From the NCBI RefSeq assembly GCF_008831285.2, contig NC_045143.1:15149151-15213150 (forward strand): a stretch of 64,000 nt of DNA, in the 5' to 3' direction. The notes under the pieces are model-generated. The model did no database searches. It saw only the letters and a program-made list of their open reading frames with translations, and had not been told where the DNA came from. A program made the translations under genes and the position numbers. Of this stretch, positions 43,954-55,570 are shown one piece after another. Position 1 is the stretch's first letter, and each line of letters opens with the position of its first letter. Source of the DNA: Nymphaea colorata. Lineage: Eukaryota; Streptophyta; Magnoliopsida; Nymphaeales; Nymphaeaceae.

Positions 43954-45470
43954 GAAAATCATGCATGAGCTCCTTCTCTCAGCCATGGAGATTTCATTAT
44001 TAGGGTGTCCAGTGAGCAAGATCTGAATATCGTTCTTTGTAAATGGGGATGGAAGGTTGCTGGAGAATTACTAGTAGCCTCTCGATGACTGCCAGGCATG
44101 TCGTGCAAAATGGATCCTCAAGCCTCAGCGCCTCTATGGTTACGCCTCTTTGGCCTCTCGCCAGAGTTGTGGGATGATGAAATCTTTAAGGCTGTTGCAG
44201 CATGGCTGGAAGGAGAGCTTCTGGATATTGATATTCCCACCAGAACAAGAACCAGGTTCAGCTTTGCATGCATCTTGGTTGGCCTTCCTCTGAAGGCAAT
44301 GCTTCCTTCTACTGTAAAATTCACATTGGGAAAGAATAGAGTGATTTTTCAGAACGTTATTTCACACTGAGAGTTTGATGGTTGAAAGTGGGATCTCATT
44401 CTGAATTGGCAAGTGGGCATTCTCCCAATGACTTACTTGGGTCTCCCGCTTTTTAGCGGTCAACTGAAAGAGGAATGGTGTTAACTCAAAAAATTCGTGA
44501 AAGTGTGGCGGCTTGGAAAGTGGTGATTCCATCCCATGTGGCCAGACTTTGTCTCATTAGATATGTGCTTCAAAATGTTATTGGCTTTTTGGCATCCGTT
44601 TTCCTTCTTCCACACAACTTTATTAAGCAGCTCTCCCCAGTTCTGTCAGCATTTCTTTGGAGAGGTAGTAATCAGGACAAAAGGGAAACATTTACTTGCT
44701 TGGGATGTTATTTGAAGGCCTCCTTTAGAAGGGGGTGGAGGGTTTGTTAATGTTCTTGAGTGGAATAAGATCAGGATGGCTTATTTGGCCCTCAAATGAT
44801 GCAGGGTAAAGGTATTTGACCACTCACTGTTCAAAAAATTATCTTAGACACCATAGTCTATGGACGGTTAAACCTAAGGCTTATCGATCATGGTTCTTTA
44901 AAGGCTGTCTTATTGGTTCGAAAGAGGTGAAATCTAATTCTTCCTCGTGTGTTGGCGAGGGAGAAGTAAAATACTAGTTGGACAAATGGTCCAACTCATC
45001 TTATCGATTGTCTGAATACTGAAGGAAGCATTAGATTTGATCAGACACTGTGCTTACTTTTAAGTAAGTTGTTGACTCAGATATATATTTAGACCCTAGT
45101 TTCAGGATTTTTTTTTACTTCGGGAGGGTTTGGACAGGTCTTCGGTTGAACCTGTTAAAGATGCCATCTTATTCAATTGAAGAGAAGCTGAAGTTAGCAA
45201 AACTGGCAATGTCTGGAATCTCATTCATAGGAAATGGCCAGTTCAGGACTCGAGAAAGTGGGTTTGGCTTTTAGATGCTCATCCTCGTGCTCGTTGGTTT
45301 GTCTTATTGCTTGTGAAGGGCGCCTCCCAATCCAAGATCGGTGGGAACAAAGAGGTCTATCATTTCCAAGGAGATGTTTTTCATTCAGCGATGATGATGC
45401 AGCCAATCCGTCATCAATTCGGTGTGTTGCTGGTCACCAGAACCAGGTCACCGTTAACAAGAAAGAGAAG
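43954..45470 (+). pseudogene. LINE-A remainder: ORF1 DUF4283 joined to ORF2 C-terminus
   Basis: Just after the Copia-3 LTR the text HGDFIIRVSSEQDLNIVLCK and WGWKVAGELLVASR, then WLRLFGLSPELWDDEIFKAV and IDIPTRTRTRFSFA (44010-44370), is the DUF4283 region of plant L1 ORF1. From about 44420 it changes to the end of ORF2: TYLGLPLFSG, WKVVIPSHVARLCLIRYVL, SVFLLPHNFI and SAFLWRGS, typical of the LINE RT thumb. WFVLLLVKGRLPIQDRWEQRGL (45290-45350, frame change) matches the zf-RVT region. Endonuclease and most of RT are absent, so a large internal deletion joins ORF1 to the end of ORF2. Confidence 0.85.
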
Positions 45471-46896
45471 GGTGGAGAGAAGAGAGAAAAGAAAGATAAA
45501 AAAGAAAGTGATTCAAAAGGTTTATGAAATTTTTCAAGTCAATATTGCGACATTCTTTTAAAACTTACTTCGACATCCCACTGTTTTTCATTAATTTTGG
45601 AAATAAAATTAATCTTTTATATTGCAAAAATAGCCCATATTTTTTTAAAAAATTATAAAACCATTTTTTAGTTTCATTGGTTCTATATTTTATGGTCTAT
45701 GAAGCCCAATTTCATTCAAGCAAACACAAAACGGTTTGGGTATGAGGCATGAAGATTTCCATTTCACCATTTCCAGAATAAAAAATCTGGATTGTTCATT
45801 CCAGAATCCTAATTGTGGGAGAGCAAACGCTACTTAAGAGATGGTGGCATTAGTCTCGCTTACGGAAATTCCTATATGGTATTTGAATGACAACGGGTCG
45901 ACAACTGAATTTTATGAAACCAAAATTTTATATATAGGTTTTGGCATCCCTCAGAATTGATTTGAATGTTTGACATTTGAAGGACAAATAAAGATTTCAT
46001 CCTAACATTTACTAATTAAATTATAATTCGTAATGAGTTATAAATTATCTTTAAACCAAATTGGATTTTTCTTAACATAATTCAGAAAGCCAATGAGGCA
46101 TTTTTAGAGTCTCATTACGATTTCAAAACAATAGTAAAAAGCATTTGAAGCTAGTGAATGTTTACTAGGAAGCATTTGAGCAACGATTAATTTTGCTTTT
46201 CTTAGAAAGAATTTTATCTGAACCTACTTCATGCTCTGGAAAACTACCATTCTGGTGTGGCATAGGTTGCTCTTTCGCTAATGGTTGTATGTCAAATTTC
46301 TTATTATTTTTTCTAATTAAGTGTCAATTTTTTTACATTGTTCTTTTTTTAAATATTGTTAAATTATAATGGTTTTTTAAATTAATAAGTTTTAAAACCA
46401 ATCTGGGGTAACAACCAGTTCTGATTCCAATAAGATTATCCTATTTCTCACCAATTTATTAAATCATTTGGCTTTCGAATTGAATTTTAAATAACATTGG
46501 GGCCATGGTCTGTGACAGCATCAAGGCTCCGCTCTCTGGCATGACAACGTAGCCGCCACGAGGCACTTTATCACAATGTCTTGCCGCATTATCACGGTAA
46601 CTCTTGAGGGAAAAAAGAACGAATCAGGACAAAGAGCTTGTGAGCACGGTCGGCATGATCAGTTGACCTCATCGCAAGGTCAACATGAGCAACTGAGCTC
46701 ATCGCCTTCCTGGTGGAATAATGAATTGGCAGTGAGAAGAAAAAGGAGGGAGAGGAAGAGGTGACTTACAAGAAGGCATGTAGTTCCAATGAATGGATGC
46801 TAGGAGGAGCATTCCCTGATTTTATTGCAAAAGAAATTTTATGCACAGAAAGAACGAACATAAACGAAATTAAGAAAAAAATCTCATACACTTTAA
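45471..46896. other. Unassigned AT-rich region
   Basis: I recognise no gene, RNA or element. The open frame at 46576-46764 has 62 codons and is rich in charged residues near its end, without a family match. The LINE 3' end, expected here, has no clear poly(A). Confidence 0.45.
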
Positions 46897-47105
46897 GGGC
46901 CTGTTTGAATGCCGCAGATTTTTATCCAAAGACAAAAATCCATGCATTTTTCTTCATGAATGAGAGTCCAAGGATTTTAGTCCATGGACAAAAATTTTTG
47001 TCTGATGTGTGATGAGCAGGGAATAAATACATGAAATTATATCCTCTGCATGATGGACCAGAACAAAAATCCTAGACAAAAAATAAAGACCATTGAACAG
47101 TTGCA
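46897..47105. mobile_element. Candidate Tourist-like MITE (PIF/Harbinger type)
   Basis: The left end reads GGGCCTGTTTGAATGCCG after TTAA, a typical PIF/Harbinger terminus with a TTA or TAA target site. Near 47090-47105 the complement reads GCAACTGTTCAATGGTC, resembling the left end, followed on both sides by ATTTTT-rich sequence. Internally there are repeated AAAATCC and GTCCATGGAC words. The right end is imperfect. It could instead be the terminus of the larger Harbinger element to its right. Confidence 0.4.
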
Positions 47106-48010
47106 TCTAACTTAGTACACCGAGTCTATATAGATGCAGATTTGACCAGCATATGCGCATATTGACTGAGCCCTCGTATTCAAAGTGCAGCCCCATGGGC
47201 TGGACTTTGAGAGTATTGGAGTGGATCATTTCATTTAGTCCAGAAAGACTTCCAAAATGATGTAAGTTTTTTAATCTAAGCTTCTTAAGCGCTTCAACAT
47301 TGCAGCATTTGGTGCACCATATATGTTTTCAAGCAAGCTGTCATAGACTTTATCTGTAGATGACGTATTCTATGATCACATGGGTATATGAAATGCTAAG
47401 GTTTCTCAAAATGTTTGATCTAAGTCTAATTTATGGTGACACAGTCAAAATCCTCACTGTACTTCCGTTAAAAAATAGACAATGGTGAGTGCATCTTTTA
47501 TGAAGAGGGTCCAGCTTAAAAAAAATGATTGTTGATGATCATTTCTAAAGCTGTGTTATATACTTGTGCATACTATGGAGACTATAGAATTAGAAAAAAA
47601 ATGATAGCTGACATAAAGCTGTATCTTGACATTTTAGAAATCTCATTGCTGCCTGCCCCATCACCTTGATATAATGCAGCCTAGAGATGTCGATTTGAAA
47701 ATTGCATGGTGCAAGCAAACGTCTATGTTCATGGAGGTCCCTCAACAATAACGTTGAGTAAATGTGAAATCAGATAATGGAGCGTGCCCCAATAGAAAAA
47801 GAATGAAAGAAAGGAGCATGAAGACACACCCATACCCTATTACAATGTAATCAATTTCTTAAATCTCAAATGAGTGCAATAATCTTGCTGGTCATTGCAA
47901 TAGATAGTCTTTCACTAAAAAAAAACGAAAGTTCACCAAAAATATGTAGGCATCAGTCAAGTTTGCTCTATAGTCCACACAACCCATGTCAAATGAAGTC
48001 TGTTTCAAAA
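47106..48010. other. Unassigned spacer
   Basis: No gene is recognised. It is AT-rich with no open frame of note. Confidence 0.45.
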
Positions 48011-48180
48011 TTTTATTGTTTATATTTCCCAAGTATAAAACCAATATAAAAAAAAACAATCATAACATACATAAAAAGTTTATATTTCCCAAGTATAAAA
48101 CCAATATAAAAATTTTATTGTTTATATTTCTCAAGTATAAAACCAATATAAAAAAAAACAATCATAACATACATAAAAAG
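48011..48180. repeat. 102-bp tandem duplication, 1.7 copies
   Basis: The unit starting TTTTATTGTTTATATTTC at 48011 recurs at 48113 and runs to 48180. A shorter internal repeat, TTTATATTTCCCAAGTATAA, occurs three times. Only one or two substitutions separate the copies. Confidence 0.9.
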
Positions 48181-48435
48181 TTTCATCTTTCTTCTTTTTT
48201 TTTTTGGTCTCTTCTTCTCTGCATCTGCATCATAAATACGTTGCTCTTTGCCTTCAAAATCAATGTAACTTTTCTTGTAGCGCTTCAAATTCGACATCTT
48301 GTGAAGTACAAACGGATGTTGTACTATGTATGCAACATATAAACATCATAAATGAAAATTTGTATTAAATAAACCATAACAAACTGATAGAACCATAAGG
48401 ATGCATGTATAAATCACAAATAAACCACTTACTAT

Positions 48436-49007
48436 TATGATAATCTCTAAACATTTGCATTGTTATGGCAATGCGCAAGGAATTGTTGCTTCTTTGTTGA
48501 GTTTCTTGTGCTGCAACCCCATCTTCACTTACACTAGGGGAAGCATTGTCATTTGACTATGTGTCAACATCATCAAATTACTCTGCATTCGGATTGTGGC
48601 CAAGAATAAAATTATGGAGTACATATGTTGCTATCACAAATTGAACTTGTTTTTTAAGGGAATACTCAGCTTGCACTTTTAGCATGGGAAATCTTCCTTT
48701 AAACAATCCAATTGTCCTTTCAACTGTTGTTTGGAGTGATGAACGCATATGCTTAAATAATTCCTCAGTAGTTTGAGGTGATCATGCACCAGGTGTGCTA
48801 AATTCAGAGATGTGGTATTGATGTTCCCCATATGGTGTTAACATTCCCACAATGTTTGGTTAGCCACCATCAGTGAGATAGTATTTCCAAAAAAATGTTG
48901 TTGCAGCATTATATACTATGTTCTATTGACTTATCAGTTTAGTACTTCCTTGGTATTGATTATTAATTTTACTTTCAGGTATGATAAATGGGTCATTCAA
49001 ATGATCA
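48436..49007 (-). pseudogene. PIF/Harbinger transposase, C-terminal half
   Basis: After the hAT insertion the minus strand continues with ALDHLNDPFIIPE, YYLTDGG then PNIVGMLTPYGEHQYHISEF, and ELFKHMRSSLQTTVERTIGL, FKGRFPML, FVIATYVLHNFILGHNPNAE, the second half of the DDE nuclease (D in TDGG, E in VERTIG). In-frame stops occur near 48950, 48860, 48785 and 48575. The reading ends with IAITMQMFRDYHNS near 48436 and a possible splice donor GTAAGTGG, with a possible last exon at about 48250-48298. Confidence 0.88.
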
Positions 49008-49320
49008 AGTGCACATAGGGCTACATGACAAGTTGAGCCAACTCAGGCTCGATTCAAACTTGCTTGAAAAAACTCAGTTCGAGTTCGATTCATTTATAAA
49101 TGAGTAGAGTTTGAGCTTATACATATACTTGAAACAATAAACAAGTCAAATTCGAGTTGCATGGACTCAACTCATTTAAACTCGACTCCACTTGCTATTT
49201 AAAAGGCAAAAATCAGTTTAATCACAACAAACCGGTTCACAACTATTTCAAAATTAGTTCACCAGTTTAGGCAAAACTTGGCATTGACTATTGTTTACTG
49301 AATTACTGTTTAGTTTTCAC

Positions 49321-51557
49321 ACCTGACGACTTGACTGCAAGCCCCCTCTCGATTCATTTGACTGCTCTCTCTCTCTTCCCATCTTTCCTTGACTAGCCCA
49401 TTGACGTCTATAGCTAGCCTGCTTCCAAGTCCACCAGACCACCACCTGCTTCCATGTATCCGCCAAAGCACCGCCTGCTTCCAACCTTCCAGGTCCTCAA
49501 AACCGCCATTGGGCCACTGGCTCTCTGCTTCCAGGTATCCATTGAACTATCAACGTCCTCTCTCTTTGATGCTCTCTCTCTCTCATACTCTCATCTCATG
49601 AATCTCACCTCTTCCATCACCTATTGGCTATTGCATTGCATTCACCCCTTTCAGAAAGACTCAACCAGCAGCCCCAACATTATTTGTGGCTCCACCTCTT
49701 ATAGAAGGACCCAGCCAGCACCCAGCATCCTCTATCTCTGCGTTTCTACACGGTAGCACCACCGTCCAGCCACTGGTGTTTTGAACAACGTCCACTACTG
49801 AGTACCCTTTTTCCTTTTTTTTTACTGATTGAGTTTACTATTTCTTTCCCAATCGATGGGAATGATGTCCCATACTTCTGTCCTTTTTGTAGCATCTTGA
49901 TGTTCATCTGCATCTCCATGAGAGTTGAGCCCTTGAGCTGGCTGGCTACCAACAGCGAGCTGCATCTACTGTCTTTGTTAAATGCCATTGCCTGATTTAG
50001 GTAATTTATTCTTCTTATCCCATTGATATCTATATTGTGGTATTGATATGTATTGTGCATGTGTCTACTTATTGTTTGCTAAAATTTTCTTCTCAATAAT
50101 TGTTTTTGTGGTGTAATCATGAATCAGTTTGAAGCACTTAAAATGATTCTTGCATTAGTTTGCAAGCATGCATGATACACATTTGTTATGCATGTGGAGA
50201 TGCCAATCTGCCAACTGCATGTATCGTTGACATATAGGGTTATGTTTGTTCTACTTTGCTATCATTCTAAATTATAATGAGAAACCAAGTTTGCTTGTTA
50301 GGTTCTGTGGCTTTTCCATGTAATGGCCCTATTGGGTTAATACTTAATCCAATGAATATATCCTGGATCCAGGAAAATCATAAGAATTGGTTAGTGAGAG
50401 TTAGCCATTGAGCCATACCATAAGCATCAAATGACATCTACATGTATTGTTTACTCATCTATTTGGTTGTTGATTTTGTCTCTCTCTTGAGTTCAGATGA
50501 CATTAGTTAGTATTTTTAATGTAATTATATTTTATTAATTATTTTTCTTGGGTTAGTTATGATATATTTCACACAACATACAACTAAACAACTTCTTGCT
50601 TCACTACTGATTGTTTTATGATTCTTTTGCATGGTTCACATACAACTAGATATTGTATGGTAAACGTTTGGATTACATCTGATAATGCCAAAGCAAAATT
50701 TTATATACTTATTTTATGGAAGGAATTGTTCTGGACACAATGTTGTAAAATGTGGGTTTTTGAAGACTCGTCTGAAGCTCCACTTGTTTGGCTTGGGCTC
50801 CCTTATGTGCTTGAGCCGTTAAACAGATAAGCTTGAATCCCATGTACTCATCTATTCCATTACTCATTGCTTCTATTCTTATATTTTAGATATTCTTTCA
50901 GTTATTTCTTCTCTTGTCTTGTAGATCCTTTGACAATGTTAACATATTTTTCTCTTTGTTATTTTTTTTTTGTTGGCGTTCTTTTCACCTGAAACATTCA
51001 TGAGATTTATGGTCATGAATGATGTTCACAGCTATATTTTCTAATGGTATTATCAAAAGCTTTGTGTTTCATGAGCTTTATACTAAAGCATACACATATA
51101 AAGATCCATAATGTACATTTTCTTGTGTGTTTGAGCATTTGTGCGTGCTCAAGTGTGCTAAAGAGTATGCACTTGTCGTAGTTCTAAGACATAGTTAGTG
51201 ATCAAGTTGCAAATACTTTTATGATGTACCTTTGGATTCTTTGTGTAATGGGTTGGAGGAGTGCAATAGTCTTTTGAGCTTTGTTGATTAATGTTTGCTT
51301 GTTAATAACTAATTTTAGAATCTTCTTTCTTTTTTAATTAGGAGAAATTTGTTTTTCTAATTAGTGTCATGTATCTTTTCATTGAATATTGGTTAAGGTT
51401 ATTGTTGTATATTTTTGTGTACGAAAGAAGAATATCATCACCAAGAGAAAATACTACAAGCAAAGACAGACAACTAATATGTATTTCATGAACAAATTCA
51501 ACAGATCCACCTGCCCTAGGAGTTTCTACACAAAAGTCTATAGCTGATGATAGTTTA
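49321..51557 (+). other. hAT 5' non-coding part
   Basis: This lies between the left terminal region and the transposase start. The CT-rich stretch 49330-49700 and the AT-rich remainder look like a long leader with introns. I recognise no coding motif. Open frames around 49389-49756 are CT-biased and unsupported. Confidence 0.5.
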
Positions 51558-52460
51558 GATCTTACTTATTTGAAGTATGGTGAAAATAAGGTTGTAAGCA
51601 TGGATAAAATTGAGGAAGTAATGACTAGTTGTGGTATGAGAAGACAAAAGGCAAGGACTTCTTCTATTTGGAATGACTTTGAAGAAGTAACTGCAGGTGG
51701 TGTGAAAAAAGGAACATGCAAATATAGCAAAGTAACATTTTTTATAAGTATAAGGGGAGTACATCATCCATGAAGACATAAGTGTCTTGCACATCCTTGT
51801 AATATGAGCCAAAATACTTTTGAGTTTTGGCATTCAAGAAGTTTCAAGTTTTACAATGGAATCAATGACTAAGGGTGTCAAACTTGATGCAAAAAAAATA
51901 AGAGAGACATTGGCGAAGATGGCAGTTTGTCATGAATATGCATTCACTATGGTTGAACATTGCTGGTTTGAATTTTTATTGAAGTTTGCTTTTCCAAATT
52001 GGTTGTCCATTCCAAGGACAACAGTAAAAAGACATATCAAAAAATTATATAGGGTAGAAAAAAAGAAGTTAAAAGAATATTTTAAAGGTATTCATTTAAT
52101 AACAAATATGTGAATGTCAACAACAATAAATTGGGTATATATCTGTTACAACTTACTTCATAGATCATGCAAATATGCTTCAAAAGCATTTAGTTGGTCT
52201 TAACCAAGTTTAACCGGCTCATATCGGGAAGAATTTAGCAAATGTAATTGTTGAAAATCTTCAAGAATAAGAATAAAGAAGAGGATTATCTCCATTACAC
52301 TTGACAATGCTTCCTCTAATGATGTTATTGTAAAAACATTGAAAGAAATTTTACAAAAAAGTGGTGTAAATTTATATCATGGTGGTAAATTTTTACATGT
52401 GCGTTGTGCGCATATTCTAAATCCGATGGTGAGATGGTTTGTCTAGTATTAGAGATGAAC

Positions 52461-52563
52461 TTGGTAAGATTAGGGAGATAGTCAAATATATAAATGTTTC
52501 TCATCAAGACTCTTGGTAAGATTAGGGAGATAGTCAAATATATAAATGTTTCTCATCAAGACT
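52461..52563 (+). repeat. 52-bp tandem duplication inside hAT transposase
   Basis: Positions 52461-52512 and 52513-52563 are the same unit (TTGGTAAGATTAGGGAGATA and on) except for the final bases. It duplicates the coding text for GKIREIVKYINVSHQD and shifts the frame by one base, as 52 is not a multiple of three. Confidence 0.93.
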
Positions 52564-52850
52564 TCACAATTTCAAATTATAGTAGATACGTGGTCAAAAG
52601 AAGTTAGTGTTAAATGTTGCAACTCGATAGAATTCAACTCATTTCATGTTAGAAGTTGCACTTATGTACAAACATGTTTTTTGCTAAGTATGATATGAAA
52701 GATGCTGGCTTTACATGGTTGGTTAAAGCATAGGAATGAGAGACTACAAAAAATATGTACTTTTCTTGAAACATTTTATAATGTTTTTGTGTTTTTTTCA
52801 GAGTCAAGTATCATAATTACAAACTTATTTTTTCTAGAAATTTTTTTTTT

Positions 52851-52868
52851 GGGGGGGGGGGGGGGGGG
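52851..52868 (+). repeat. G18 homopolymer after a T run
   Basis: Eighteen consecutive G follow a run of at least ten T within the hAT transposase. Such a run is rare in AT-rich plant DNA, can form G-quadruplexes and is prone to length errors in sequencing. Confidence 0.9.
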
Positions 52869-53690
52869 TCCAAGAACTATTACAAGAACAAGTTACAAAT
52901 GTATGTAACTTTATGAAGAGAATGACAACTCGAATGAATGAAAAGTTTGATAAGTATTGGAGCTCCTATAATATATTAATGTTATTGCGTCCATACTAGA
53001 TCCAAGGATAAAGTTTTATTTAACAAATTTTGTCTTTTCAAAGACTTTTAGTCAAAAAAAAAGGAAGATTAGATGACATTTGTAAGAAACACACTGCAAG
53101 AGCTTTATAACAACTATGTTACAAAAATTGAAGGTTTGAGTAGAGATGTTGAATATGATGCTAGTACTTTTATGAGAGGGACTAACTCATGTAGCAATTT
53201 CAATAGATATAGTGTGATTTTTTAGTTTTTCAAGTAAGCAAACAATATTCCTTTCCAAGCTCTCAAATAAGAACTTGTTATGTATTTAGAAGTCAAATGT
53301 TGTGCTACCACTCATGATTCATTTGATATATTTTGATTTAGTGGAAAGATAAAGAATTAAATATCTCATTTTATCACATATGGCACCAGCTATATTATGT
53401 ATTCCTATTGCTATAGTTGCTTCTGAATCCGCTTGTAGTACTGGAGGTCGAATTGTAGATGAATGTTGGAGTTCATTGAGACTAAAGACAGTAGAAGAAT
53501 TAGTTTGCGCAGGTGACTGGACAAGACAGTATGACGACCCGATGAATCTTGTGCTAATATTACTAAAGGTAAGTACTAAAGTGTATTTCTAACAAAATTT
53601 ATCATGTTTATTTGTGTTTATATATCATAGCAATTGTTTATTAATCAATTATTGTTGTTTTTCTTATAGGACACTACTGAAGATGAATGA

Positions 53691-54999
53691 TAACATAATT
53701 CAACATCATTTCAAACATATTATACAATAAATGTTAGACTTTTACTATTTTTAGTAACTATTTTTTAAGAATTCCATGATTTTTATTGTTATTGTGGTTT
53801 ATTGTGTTCACAGAGGCTGCATGGTTCCCATCCTCTTAATTTTTGGTATTATAACAACTAACAAGATGGTAGGTGTTGTTCCAAGTCTTAAGTTATTTAG
53901 TTCTTTGATGCTTGTTTTTACCTTGATGACAAGTTTATCGACTGTATTTCTTTTGAACACATTGAATCATGACTTTTTTTGTGCTAACATTTTTTTATCT
54001 TTGTGTTGATTGTCAACTGTGTTAGGTCCTACTGTCAAAAGGAGATTCACAGGACTGCTTTTTTTTTATAGGGAAACATCCTTCTTTTCTATCAATATGA
54101 AGTGAAGGGATTACTTTTTTTTCTTTGTCTTATGAATTTTTTGTACACAACTATTAAAGAAACAGTTATTAATTTATTTTTGTTGAACACTTAGTAGTGA
54201 TATATTTAAATAGAAATGTTAAGCTTTTGATGCTATTGTCAATATTATTCTCTCTTACAGGTCCTTTTTTGCCTTGGGGTGGAAACACCATGTCAGCTTA
54301 GTCATTCATGAAAGTTATCTATTCACTATTATTTTATTGCATATGATGAAACCATCAAGTTCTGATTATGTTGACATTTTTTGTTATGTTTTCCCTACAT
54401 TTCACTTTTCTTTGTTTTCACAATTCCTTAGTAAGAAAGTTTCATTAAAAAATGTGATATTAGCAGTAATGTCAATAAAGGCAAGTTAGTAACCATATCA
54501 TGGGCATTTGGATCTTTCTATTACTCAAATAAATTCTCTTGTTCATGGACATTCTATTGGGTAGCATGATGGTAATAGCAGTGTTCTGCAAGATTGTGTA
54601 AAGAAAGCAGTGATATTGTACCTGACATAAAGATGGAATTAATTTTTTATTCTGTAATGGAAGTAACATTGTTAAATCTAAAGTGGAGCTAAATAGCTCA
54701 TCTTTTCTAGGGTTTCTGCTCTTTAAGGGATAAACCTATCCCTTCCTTGTTTCTTTTTCTCCCCTCTTTTGTTGCATTACTTGTGTATCACATAGCATAG
54801 CATCCCTTGCACCTATCAAAGGTCAATGATCATGTTCGCATATCTTTCATCCTTTATTCCTACTCAACCTATACCGCTTTCTGCTAATCCTAGAAGAGTG
54901 TTCATATAGTACTGAGGTGCAATATAGATTTACTTGTATATTTTTGTAAAATTCATTAATAATAACTACTTCTGTTTGTTTTTACTTTCTAATATGAAA
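53691..54999 (+). other. hAT 3' non-coding part
   Basis: AT-rich sequence between the transposase stop and the right subterminal region. Open frames are short and without motifs. Confidence 0.5.
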
Positions 55000-55570
55000 G
55001 AGAAACAACATTTCATTGCTTTAGTGGGTTCTAGAGATTGGCTTAAGACTGTCATTAATGTGAAGAGGTTGTTGAAGGAAAGCCACTCAAAGGAACAAGT
55101 GTTGTATCAAACTTTTCTTTTCATCTTGTTTTGTGAGAAACTTTGATTGTACATTAAAGTGCAACATTCTTATTTTTCAGAGAAGTTGTTGACATATTTC
55201 AAAATGAAACACTTGTATTTGTATATTTCAAGAGAAAAAACCAAGATTTTCCTCCTTTTAATGGTTTTTTCATAATGTAGCACTCAAGGACTCAAATAGC
55301 AGAAAATGATAATCTAACACAATAATACCTAATGAGTACATGAGATAAATGAGTTAGACAACATGAGTTAAACAACACAAGTTATACGAGTTAAAGGAGT
55401 CAAGTTAAATGAGTTAACGCCAAATGAGTTAAATGAGTTGTGCTCGAGCTCGATTTTGTGTAGTCAAGCTCGAGCTTGTCATATGGAGCTCAATTGGAGT
55501 TCATGTGGAGCTCAAGCTCGAATATTTGGAGCTAAACATATTTTGGCTTGTGTGCAGCCTTAATTGCAAA

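Larger units (their letters stand above)
51558..53690 (+). pseudogene. hAT transposase (broken)
   Basis: The BED-type zinc finger region reads RTSSIWNDFEEV then GGVKKGTCKYSKVTF (51650-51740), with the second Cys of the usual CxxC replaced by Ser. Then come the helical part FAFPNWLSIPRTTVKRHI, a broken stretch reading CLTTHF-like and NASSNDVVVKTLKEI, ISITLDNASS and GGKFLHVRCAHIL-like text, ERLQKICTFLETFYNV and the C-terminal dimerisation segment CIPIAIVASESACSTGGRIV (53380-53440) and LKTVEELVCAGDW. A GT-AG intron (53569-53669) precedes a last exon ending DTTEDE and a stop at 53688-53690. Many stops, a 52-bp duplication and a G18 run break the frame. Confidence 0.88.
49016..55562 (+). mobile_element. 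hAT transposon, 6.5 kb, defective
   Basis: The left end reads TAGGGCTACATGACAAG (49016) and the right end, read inward on the minus strand, TAAGGCTGCACACAAG (55562), giving imperfect terminal inverted repeats. Flanking 8-bp sequences AGTGCACA (49008-49015) and ATTGCAAA (55563-55570) match at 6 of 8, the length expected for hAT. Both subterminal regions carry GAGCTCGA-like words. Inside is a plus-strand transposase pseudogene with BED zinc finger and dimerisation domain. The element splits a PIF/Harbinger transposase, whose reading continues on both sides. Confidence 0.87.

Noticed and set aside
47986-48342. 118-codon plus-strand open frame
   Set aside because: It is a product of the 102-bp AT-rich tandem repeat and is antisense to the end of the Harbinger region.
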